Positions 6,041-11,084 of a DNA stretch of 11,084 nucleotides are shown here, piece by piece (the stretch's first letter is position 1; the number at the start of each line of letters is the position of its first letter). Both the position numbers and the translations under genes were made by a program. Under the pieces are notes generated by a model. It was not told the DNA's origin. It worked only from the letters and a program-made list of their open reading frames with translations, and did not search any database. Source of the DNA: DAOTUB01 sp034437455. GTDB taxonomy: Bacteria > Chloroflexota > Anaerolineae > B4-G1. The stretch is taken from positions 1 through 11,084 of the forward strand of contig DAOTUB010000304.1 of assembly GCA_034437455.1 (NCBI GenBank), given 5' to 3'.

Positions 6041-7266
6041 TCGCCGCCGTCGCCCCCGGCAGCCTGGCCGAGCGGGTCGGGTTGCGGCCCGGGGATGAAC
6101 TACTCTCGATCAATGACCACCTGTTGCGGGACGTGATTGACGTGCGCTTCTACTCCGCCGAGGAGTACCTGGCGCTGCGCGTGCGACGGGGTGGAAGAGA
6201 ATTCACCATTGAAGCCGAGCGTCAGTACGACGAACCGCTGGGGCTGGAATTCGCCCATCCCACCTTCGATGGCCTCCGCCGCTGCGACAACCGCTGTGAA
6301 TTCTGTTTCGTCGCGCAAATGCCGCCGGGCCTGCGTCCCTCCCTCTACGTCAAGGATGACGATTATCGCTACTCTTTTCTCTTTGGCAACTATATCACGC
6401 TGACGAATTTGAACGGGGCGGACTGGGAGCGCATTGATGAGCAACACCTCAGTCCGCTCTACGTCTCGGTCCACGCCACCGACGTCAACCTGCGCCGCCA
6501 GATCTTGCACAATCCCGCTGCCCCCGACGTGCTGGCCCAGCTTCGTCGCCTGGCCGACCTCGGTATCGAGGTGCACACGCAGATCGTGGTGACGCCCGGC
6601 CTCAACGATGGCCCTCGCCTGGATCGCTCCATCGGCGATCTGGCCGAACTGTATCCAGCGGTTCGCTCCGTCAGCGTCGTTCCGGTGGGGCTGACCAGGT
6701 ATCATCGGGGCAATTGCCGCGTCTACACCGACGCCGAGATGCAGGCCGTCTTTGAGCAAGTGGTCGGCTGGCACGCGCGTCTGCGAGAATCGTTGGGAGT
6801 CAACTTTGTCTATCTCTCTGACGAATGGTATCTACGATTGAACCGGGAGATCCCTCCAGCGGAAGCCTACGACGGCCTGGATTTGACCGAGAACGGTGTA
6901 GGCCTGGTGCGTCAGTTCCTCGATCACGTATCACGCACCAAGTTTCACGAATCACGCACTCTCGTGACCGGCACACTTTTCGCTCCACTACTCCGTTCGG
7001 TTGCAGACGCCGACGTGATCCCGGTCGTGAACCATTTATTTGGCGAGACGGTGACGGTGGCGGGCCTGCTGACCGCGCGAGACGTGATCGAGCAGTTGCG
7101 AGGGCGGAAACTGGGCGACGTGGTGGTGCTTCCAGCCGCGATGTTCGGTGGACCGGAGGGCCAGTCGCTCGACGGGATGTGGCCACGGGAGGTCGCGGAG
7201 GCGCTGGGACGGCGGGTGCTGACAGGGAACGAGCTCGATTGGTCATTATCGGTGGAGCGTGTATAA
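6025..7266 (+). CDS. PDZ-radical SAM protein of the DUF512 family
   Basis: A radical SAM protein of unknown reaction. Residues 1-65 form a PDZ-like domain (VAPGSLAERVGLRPGDELLSI). The radical SAM core follows, with the 4Fe-4S motif CDNRCEFCF (C87, C91, C94). Characteristic DUF512 signatures are LFGNYITLTNL, SVHATDVNLRRQIL, HTQIVVTPGLNDG, SVVPVGLTRY, YLSDEWYL, LVTGTLFAP and LPAAMFGGPEGQSLDGM. At 413 aa it is close to family length. Residues 300-312 (DHVSRTKFHESRT) are encoded by a TCACGNA heptamer repeat and look like an insertion before LVTGT. The ATG at 6025 overlaps cmk by 16 bases. In many genomes this gene is next to der/engA; here no der follows. The stop TAA (7264-7266) falls inside a -10 box for the next gene. 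Confidence 0.9.
   Translation: MPAGLIAAVAPGSLAERVGLRPGDELLSINDHLLRDVIDVRFYSAEEYLALRVRRGGREFTIEAERQYDEPLGLEFAHPTFDGLRRCDNRCEFCFVAQMPPGLRPSLYVKDDDYRYSFLFGNYITLTNLNGADWERIDEQHLSPLYVSVHATDVNLRRQILHNPAAPDVLAQLRRLADLGIEVHTQIVVTPGLNDGPRLDRSIGDLAELYPAVRSVSVVPVGLTRYHRGNCRVYTDAEMQAVFEQVVGWHARLRESLGVNFVYLSDEWYLRLNREIPPAEAYDGLDLTENGVGLVRQFLDHVSRTKFHESRTLVTGTLFAPLLRSVADADVIPVVNHLFGETVTVAGLLTARDVIEQLRGRKLGDVVVLPAAMFGGPEGQSLDGMWPREVAEALGRRVLTGNELDWSLSVERV
6924..6958 (+). repeat. TCACGNA heptamer array inside the DUF512 gene
   Basis: Five consecutive 7-base units: TCACGTA, TCACGCA, CCAAGTT, TCACGAA, TCACGCA. Four match TCACGNA and the central one is degenerate. The first 11 bases, TCACGTATCAC, are identical to 138-148 near the IS end. 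Because 7 is not a multiple of 3, each unit is read in a different register, giving residues 300-311. Yet the DUF512 frame stays open and the conserved LVTGTLFAP block resumes straight after. This points to a repeat insertion tolerated in a variable loop. Confidence 0.65.
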
Positions 7267-7267
7267 T
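7239..7267 (+). promoter_or_regulatory. Sigma70-like promoter overlapping the DUF512 stop codon
   Basis: TTGGTC (7239-7244) is followed after exactly 17 bases by a perfect TATAAT (7262-7267). The -35 element matches the consensus at only three positions, but the -10 box is ideal and rare in this GC-rich sequence. The TAA stop of the DUF512 gene (7264-7266) is part of the -10 box. Transcription would start near 7274 and give a leader of about 38 bases to the zinc-ribbon gene. Confidence 0.55.
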
Positions 7268-7311
7268 TGAGGTTTGAAGGGTAGATCGGTGCTCCATAGA
7301 TAGGAGGAGCT

Positions 7312-7596
7312 ATGCTCGTGTTCGTTCTCGTTGGGATAGTCGTTGTTCTTATTATTGTCGGTCTGGTGGTAGTCGCTTTTACCAAGTCCAAATCCAGGCC
7401 AGATCAACCGCTTCAAGAGATTGTCGAGCGGGATCGTGCTGCCAGGGTCAGCCTGGAGAAATTGGAGTGCCAGGAGTGTGGTGCAGAGTTGGACCAAGAT
7501 AGCATCACCATCGAGAAAGGCATCACTTTGATTTCTTGTTCCTACTGCGGCTCTACGTATCAATGGGTTGAGGAACCGGAACCGCAATCGGCGTGA
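7312..7596 (+). CDS. Small membrane-anchored zinc-ribbon protein
   Basis: A 94-aa protein of unknown function. Residues 2-23 are one strongly hydrophobic segment (LVFVLVGIVVVLIIVGLVVV), followed by a basic KSKSR stretch that would face the cytoplasm. A linker leads to a four-cysteine zinc ribbon, CQECG...CSYCG (residues 53-77), typical of structural or nucleic-acid-binding ribbons. The ATG follows AGGAGGAG (7302-7309) very closely, and a good promoter lies at 7239-7267, so it probably starts its own transcript. No homologue is recognised. Lower GC and different codon choice than the DUF512 gene fit the accessory nature of the next 1.2 kb. In the same reading register, after its stop, lies a decayed coding tail (7606-7731). 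Confidence 0.75.
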   Translation: MLVFVLVGIVVVLIIVGLVVVAFTKSKSRPDQPLQEIVERDRAARVSLEKLECQECGAELDQDSITIEKGITLISCSYCGSTYQWVEEPEPQSA

Positions 7597-7605
7597 TCGG
7601 CGGGC

Positions 7606-7731
7606 GTGATCGCCAGGGTCAAGAAGGGCGATCAGGAGAAGACCGTTTCCCTGGCCGAGGTGGAGGCGGCGGACGCCGACCCGTCCAGCGCCGAGTGGCT
7701 GGCGGCCTACCGTTATTGGTTGAGTAAGTGA
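7606..7731 (+). pseudogene. Orphan 3' coding remnant (about 41 codons)
   Basis: A GC-rich stretch reads as 41 residues, (V)IARVKKGDQEKTVSLAEVE through DADPSSAEWLAAYRYWLSK, with good coding composition and a clear stop (TGA 7729-7731). There is no ribosome binding site before GTG 7606 and no plausible N-terminus, so it looks like the 3' end of a gene whose front has been lost. The end (V-x-L-x-x-VEA-x-DAD...W-x-YW) is faintly like the C-terminus of CcbP-type calcium-binding proteins; that is only a guess. It is in the same register as the zinc-ribbon gene, separated from it by that gene's TGA and three codons. Confidence 0.35.
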
Positions 7732-7758
7732 TGGTTAGAGCATAAAAAGAGGAGTCCA

Positions 7759-7968
7759 ATGACCGAGTTTCAAACAGCGACGATTCAGACGGATGTGCCC
7801 GTTCGCCTGTTGACAGAGATGCAGATGTTGGTGGAGACCGGCTGGTTCCGCAGCCTGGATGAATTGATGTTAGACGCTCTGCGCCGGTTTGTCGAGTCCC
7901 ATCGAGCCGAGTTGATGGAACGATTCATCCGCGAGGACGTAGAGTGGGGCTTGCATGGTGATGAGTAG
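7759..7968 (+). CDS. RHH-type antitoxin of a PIN toxin-antitoxin pair
   Basis: A 69-aa protein with a short beta strand (TATIQTDVP), a helix (VRLLTEMQMLVETGW) and a second helix beginning SLDELMLDALRRFVESH. This is the ribbon-helix-helix arrangement of CopG/Arc-like antitoxins that bind operator DNA as dimers. The charged C-terminus (about 55-69) would be the toxin-binding tail. The ATG follows AGAGGAG (7748-7754) by 4 bases. It overlaps the following PIN-domain gene by 14 bases, the usual antitoxin-first order. By analogy with such pairs it would neutralise the toxin and autoregulate the operon. I see no clear operator palindrome upstream. Confidence 0.75.
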   Translation: MTEFQTATIQTDVPVRLLTEMQMLVETGWFRSLDELMLDALRRFVESHRAELMERFIREDVEWGLHGDE

Positions 7969-8485
7969 GTCTTTCTTCGACGTTATCTGCGATGCTGGGC
8001 CATTGATCCACCTCGACGAATTGAGTTGCCTGGATCTGATGGGCGATTTTCGGACCGTCTTTGTGCCGGAGCAAGTTTGGCGGGAAGTCGAACGCCATAG
8101 ACTCAATACCTTGGAGCAAACCGTTGTGGACTTGCACAGAGTGTCGGTGCCGATCTCTGAAGATGCTTCCTTCCAGGCGTTGGTGCGGGCGTTGTCACTG
8201 GACATAGGGGAGCAAGCAGTTCTCTCCCTTGCAGTACTTTATCCTGAAGCCATTCTCTTGACTGACGATGCGGCGGCCCATCTGGCGGCTGAAGCGTTAG
8301 GTTACCGGGTACATGGGAGTATTGGTATCCTGCTGCGGGCCATCCGTCGCCGACAGCGTACCAGGGATCAAGTGCTAACTCTCTTACGTAGCCTGCCAGA
8401 ATGGTCTAGCCTTCACATTCGTCCTGCTCTTTTGCAAGAGATTATCCTACAAATCGAGAGCCAGGTGACTGGGAAAAGGACGTAA
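7955..8485 (+). CDS. DUF3368/PIN-domain (VapC-like) toxin
   Basis: A probable PIN-fold endoribonuclease toxin, 176 aa. The DUF3368 signatures are present: DAGPLIHL with first acidic residue D13, VPEQVWREV (37-45), LDIGEQAVLSLA with E86, and LLTDDAAAHLAAEALGYRVHGSIGILLRA with D104/D105. These acidic residues would coordinate the metal. ATG 7955 overlaps the antitoxin gene; ATG 7961 is a possible alternative. DUF3368 proteins are usually paired with small RHH-like or UPF0175 partners, which agrees with the gene before it. The RNA target is unknown. Only 8 bases separate its stop from the IorA-like gene, so a read-through transcript is likely. Confidence 0.82.
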   Translation: MVMSRSFFDVICDAGPLIHLDELSCLDLMGDFRTVFVPEQVWREVERHRLNTLEQTVVDLHRVSVPISEDASFQALVRALSLDIGEQAVLSLAVLYPEAILLTDDAAAHLAAEALGYRVHGSIGILLRAIRRRQRTRDQVLTLLRSLPEWSSLHIRPALLQEIILQIESQVTGKRT

Positions 8486-8493
8486 GGCTGAGT

Positions 8494-10131
8494 ATGAATG
8501 AATCTATTTCTGGAGCCTATGCCCTGGCCCGAGGCGCTATCGAGGCCGGCGTTTCGCTGGCGACCAGTTACCCCGGCTCGCCGGTCACCCCCGTCGTCGA
8601 CCACATCCTGGATCTGACCTCTCCCGACGAGGTGCAGGTCGAGTGGACGAGCAACGAGAAGGTCGCTATCGAGATGGCTCTGGGCGCTTCGGTGGGCGGG
8701 ACACGCTCGCTCCTGTGCGTAAAGGGCGTGGGACTGAACATCGCGCTCGACCCGCTGATGACCTTCAACCTCTCCGGCTGCAACGCTGGATTCGTCATCC
8801 TCGTCGGCGACGACCCCGGCAGTTGGGGCTCGCAGAACGAGCAGGACAGCCGGGCGTTGGCGCTGATGGCCGAGCTTCCGCTGCTCGAACCGACTTCCGT
8901 CTCTGACGCGCGGGCGATGATGCGCGAGGCGTTTCGACTTTCGGAAGAGATGGGGCTGCCGGTGCTTGTGCGCATCACCCGCGCGCTCGTGCTTGCCGAA
9001 ATTCAGACCTCGGAGGTTTCGGAAAACCTCCGAGGTCTCGCGCCGTCCCCATCTTTTCAGCGCGAGTTTATGCGCTGGACGGTGTTGCCCGTCAACGTCG
9101 TGCCTCTTCATCGCCGTCTGCATCAACGGCTGGAAAAAGTGCCGGCCCATTTTGAGAATTCGCCCTTCAACGGGGTGGAGGGAGAAGGAAGACACGGGGT
9201 AGTTGCTGCTGGATTTGTCTACCAGAAACTTTTGGACTCGCTGGGCGGCGCCGTCCCTCCTGATCTGCGTGTCCTGCGATTGGGAACTTTTCATCCGTTG
9301 CCTGTGGAACGAGTGACGCGCTTTCTGAAGAGGGTGGAATCGGTTCTCGTTCTGGAGGAGACGCTACCTTTGGTCGAGAGGAGTGTGCGGGCGACGGCTC
9401 AGCGATCCAGGCTGACCTTGCCCGTGTATGGCCGTGACACGGGCCACATCTCCCGCGCCGGCGAGCTGTTCGCCCCCCACATCGCCGCCGCGTTGAACGA
9501 GCTTGTGCCTCAACTGGCCTTGCCCACAGCGGGAGAGAGCGGCCGTCCGATGCCCAGCCGACAGCCTCTCTGCGATGACTGCCCCTACATCCCCACTTTC
9601 GACGCTCTCGTCAGGGTGATGGAGCAGTTGGGAGGGCGCGACGAGTTCATCGTCGTCGGCGATCCGGGCTGCATGGTTCGCTCCCAGTTGCCGCCCTACG
9701 AACTGATGGACGTCAAGCACAGCCTGGGTTCAAGCATCGGGATGGCGACTGGGGTCGCGCTGAGCCAGGCGAAGAGCGACGGGGGAAAGAGAGTCGTCGC
9801 GCTGTCTGGCGATTCGAGTTTTCTCCATTCGGGCTTGGCCGGGTTGATGGACGCGGCGCGAGTCGGCGCGAGGATGCTGGTGTTGATCCTCGACAACGGC
9901 ACGACCGCGCTCTCTGGCGGTCAGCCTCACCCGGCCAGCCAGTCGGACGCTCGAGGGAGACCCCAGCGCACAGTGGATATGGCCGCATTGGCCCGCGAGG
10001 CTGGCGCTGGAGACGTGCGCGTGGTTGATCTCGACCGAGGAGAGGATATTCGCTCGGCAATCGAGGCAGGGATGGATGTTGACGGCGTGGCCGTCGTCAT
10101 CGCTCGCGGCCAGTGCCCGCGATGGCTGTAA
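8494..10131 (+). CDS. iorA: Indolepyruvate:ferredoxin oxidoreductase alpha-like subunit, short form
   Basis: A thiamine-diphosphate enzyme of the 2-oxoacid:ferredoxin oxidoreductase family, related to IorA, which oxidatively decarboxylates aryl pyruvates to acyl-CoA. The N-terminal pyrimidine-binding part shows GAIEAGVSLATSYPGSP, KGVGLNIALDPLMT and GDDPGSWGSQNEQDSRALA. The C-terminal TPP domain shows GDSSFLHSG (439-447) and DNGTTALSGGQPHP with N468. C360-x2-C363, C393 and C541 have the spacing of the proximal 4Fe-4S ligands of this superfamily (assignment of C541 is inference). At 545 aa it ends where typical IorA continues into an 8-cysteine ferredoxin domain. No iorB is adjacent. Residues 171-181 come from a palindrome. 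ATG 8494 has only a weak AAGG before it. The true substrate may differ from indolepyruvate. Confidence 0.85.
   Translation: MNESISGAYALARGAIEAGVSLATSYPGSPVTPVVDHILDLTSPDEVQVEWTSNEKVAIEMALGASVGGTRSLLCVKGVGLNIALDPLMTFNLSGCNAGFVILVGDDPGSWGSQNEQDSRALALMAELPLLEPTSVSDARAMMREAFRLSEEMGLPVLVRITRALVLAEIQTSEVSENLRGLAPSPSFQREFMRWTVLPVNVVPLHRRLHQRLEKVPAHFENSPFNGVEGEGRHGVVAAGFVYQKLLDSLGGAVPPDLRVLRLGTFHPLPVERVTRFLKRVESVLVLEETLPLVERSVRATAQRSRLTLPVYGRDTGHISRAGELFAPHIAAALNELVPQLALPTAGESGRPMPSRQPLCDDCPYIPTFDALVRVMEQLGGRDEFIVVGDPGCMVRSQLPPYELMDVKHSLGSSIGMATGVALSQAKSDGGKRVVALSGDSSFLHSGLAGLMDAARVGARMLVLILDNGTTALSGGQPHPASQSDARGRPQRTVDMAALAREAGAGDVRVVDLDRGEDIRSAIEAGMDVDGVAVVIARGQCPRWL
9005..9038 (+). repeat. Perfect 15-bp-stem palindrome inside the IorA-like gene
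   Basis: AGACCTCGGAGGTTT (9005-9019), loop CGGA (9020-9023) and AAACCTCCGAGGTCT (9024-9038) form a perfect 34-base hairpin. It is translated in frame as QTSEVSENLRGL (residues 171-182), between the pyrimidine-binding domain and the next conserved block, where family members have no comparable sequence as far as I recall. A perfect long hairpin is unlikely to arise by selection on protein alone, so an inserted REP/MITE-like unit is the simplest explanation. Confidence 0.8.
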
Positions 10132-10146
10132 AATGGGGGTTTCAAC

Positions 10147-10971
10147 GTGAGTGAGATCAGAGCTCTATCCACAGAGGATTTTGACGCATTTATCGACGTC
10201 ACTGTCAATGCCTACCCTGGAATGAAGGTGGTCTCGGAGGAGAAGAAAGAGCAGTACAAGCAGCGGATGCTCAAGGTTCACGAGGAGGACCCAACGGTTC
10301 TGTTCTACGGACTTTTTCGGGAGGGGCGACTGATGGGTGGGATGCGTCTCCACGATTTTACGATGAACTTTCTCGGCGGCCGCATCGCGGCGGGCGGTGT
10401 GGGAGCGGTCGCCGTTGACCTCGTGAGCAAGAAAGAGCACGTGGCCAAGGAGATGATGGAGTACTTTATCCAGCATTATCGAGCGCGCGGCGCGCTGCTG
10501 CTCCTGCTTTATCCCTTTCGTCCTGACTTTTACAAAAAGATGGGCTTTGGCTACGGGATAAAGATGAACCGGTACCGCGTAAAACCCTCCGCGCTCCCCA
10601 AAGGCCCTTCAAAAGCGCACATCCGCTATCTGGACGAGAGCGATAAGCAGGCGCTGTTGGATTGTTACACCCGCGTTATGAGCAAAACACACGGGATGAT
10701 CGAGAAATCCCCTGGGGAAATCGAACGGTTGATGACGCGCCCCGGAAGCCAGATCGTGGGATGCGAGATCGATGGACAAATCCTGGGCTATCTCGTTTTT
10801 TCCTTCACTCACGGCGAAGAATGGTTGCTCAACGACATCCATGTCCGGGAGTTCATCTACGAGAGCTCGGAGGCGCTGTCTGAGTTTTTGACCTTTTTGC
10901 ACGCTCAAGCGGATCAGATTCGTCACGTCGTCTTTGACACCCAGGATGAGTATTATCGCAGTACCGCATAA
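10147..10971 (+). CDS. Eis-like GNAT acetyltransferase, lacking the C-terminal domain
   Basis: An acetyl-CoA-dependent N-acetyltransferase of the Eis-like tandem-GNAT family, 274 aa, GTG start. The first GNAT domain includes GGVGAVAVDLVSKKEHVAKEMM (83-104, acetyl-CoA-binding region) and FYKKMGFGYG (128-137), where Y129 aligns by motif with the catalytic tyrosine of Eis. The second GNAT half runs from about 158 to 265. Family members are usually near 390-400 aa and end in an SCP2-like domain whose terminal carboxylate acts as general base. Here the protein stops at DEYYRSTA, just where that domain should begin. The enzyme may therefore be inactive or altered. The ribosome site is weak (GGGGG 10135-10139), and only 15 bases separate it from the IorA-like gene. 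Substrate unknown. Confidence 0.8.
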   Translation: MSEIRALSTEDFDAFIDVTVNAYPGMKVVSEEKKEQYKQRMLKVHEEDPTVLFYGLFREGRLMGGMRLHDFTMNFLGGRIAAGGVGAVAVDLVSKKEHVAKEMMEYFIQHYRARGALLLLLYPFRPDFYKKMGFGYGIKMNRYRVKPSALPKGPSKAHIRYLDESDKQALLDCYTRVMSKTHGMIEKSPGEIERLMTRPGSQIVGCEIDGQILGYLVFSFTHGEEWLLNDIHVREFIYESSEALSEFLTFLHAQADQIRHVVFDTQDEYYRSTA

Positions 10972-10984
10972 CTTGCTACGCGGC

Positions 10985-11012
10985 TTGACATAGGGGGTTT
11001 TCATAGCATACT
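10985..11012 (+). promoter_or_regulatory. Sigma70-like promoter for the last gene
   Basis: TTGACA (10985-10990) is a perfect -35 box. After 16 bases comes CATACT (11007-11012), a 4/6 match to the -10 consensus. The small inverted repeat ATAG-CATA-CTAT (11003-11014) overlies the -10 box and could be an operator half-site pair, though it is short. The local AT content is clearly higher than in the genes before. The start codon follows at 11043, leaving room for a normal leader of roughly 24 bases. Confidence 0.5.
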
Positions 11013-11042
11013 ATCTCCATTCCACACAAGGAGAAAAGAGCT

Positions 11043-11084
11043 ATGAGGACCCCAAGAGAATCTTACTCGAGAAAGCCAATTGTG
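11043..11084 (+). CDS. Start of an unidentified gene, cut by the window end
   Basis: An ATG at 11043 is preceded by AAGGAG (11028-11033) at 9 bases and by a promoter at 10985-11012. The 14 codons visible read MRTPRESYSRKPIV and stay open to the last base. They are basic and hydrophilic with no signal peptide so far. Too little is present to identify a family; the call rests on the start signals alone. Confidence 0.55.
   Translation, partial: MRTPRESYSRKPIV

Noticed and set aside
6924..6958. Heptamer array as a CRISPR or tandem-repeat locus
   Set aside because: Units are 7 bases without spacers and lie inside a coding frame. No cas genes are present.
8413..9294. A long antisense frame of 293 codons opposite the IorA-like gene
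   Set aside because: It has no recognisable motif and overlaps a well-supported conserved gene along most of its length.
10129..10134. TAAAAT as a -10 box for the acetyltransferase gene
   Set aside because: No -35 element is present at 16-18 bases upstream, and the implied leader would be only about 6 bases.

Overview
The window is a GC-rich bacterial stretch in which every gene I support lies on the + strand. A chloroflexotan host, perhaps Anaerolineae, is my best guess. It rests on the dense, overlapping layout, frequent GTG/TTG starts, the cmk plus DUF512-radical-SAM pair, and several short repeat families scattered in and between genes. This is inference from style; no marker gene fixes the taxon.

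Layout. Positions 1-128 are the right end of an ISL3-type insertion sequence: the last 32 codons of a transposase, then a terminus whose reverse complement begins GGCTCT. Next comes a secreted cell-wall hydrolase with three LysM domains and an M23 peptidase domain (185-1630). A tight gene string follows: nitroreductase (1656-2198), aminoglycoside-phosphotransferase-fold kinase (2192-3253), second nitroreductase (3237-3875), a palindrome that contains the latter's stop codon, MATE exporter (3924-5312), cytidylate kinase (5318-6040) and a PDZ/radical SAM DUF512 protein (6025-7266). Overlaps or very short gaps suggest one transcription unit.

From about 7240 the character changes. A promoter overlaps the DUF512 stop and drives a small membrane-anchored zinc-ribbon protein (7312-7596). 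A decayed gene tail (7606-7731) follows, then an RHH antitoxin/PIN (DUF3368) toxin pair (7759-8485). Only 8 nt later starts an indolepyruvate:ferredoxin oxidoreductase alpha-like gene (8494-10131) that lacks both the usual C-terminal ferredoxin domain and a neighbouring iorB. An Eis-like acetyltransferase (10147-10971) stops before its usual third domain. A sigma70-like promoter then precedes a gene cut off by the window end (11043-11084).

I see no clearly new multi-gene system. The strongest unexplained signal is a set of short repeats of four different sequence types. Three sit inside otherwise intact reading frames (LysM-M23 linker, DUF512 protein, IorA-like protein) and the fourth overlaps a stop codon. 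They look like small mobile or palindromic elements that were tolerated as peptide insertions in loops. Other points of note are the truncated Eis-like enzyme, the minimal IorA and the nitroreductase-kinase-nitroreductase cassette.
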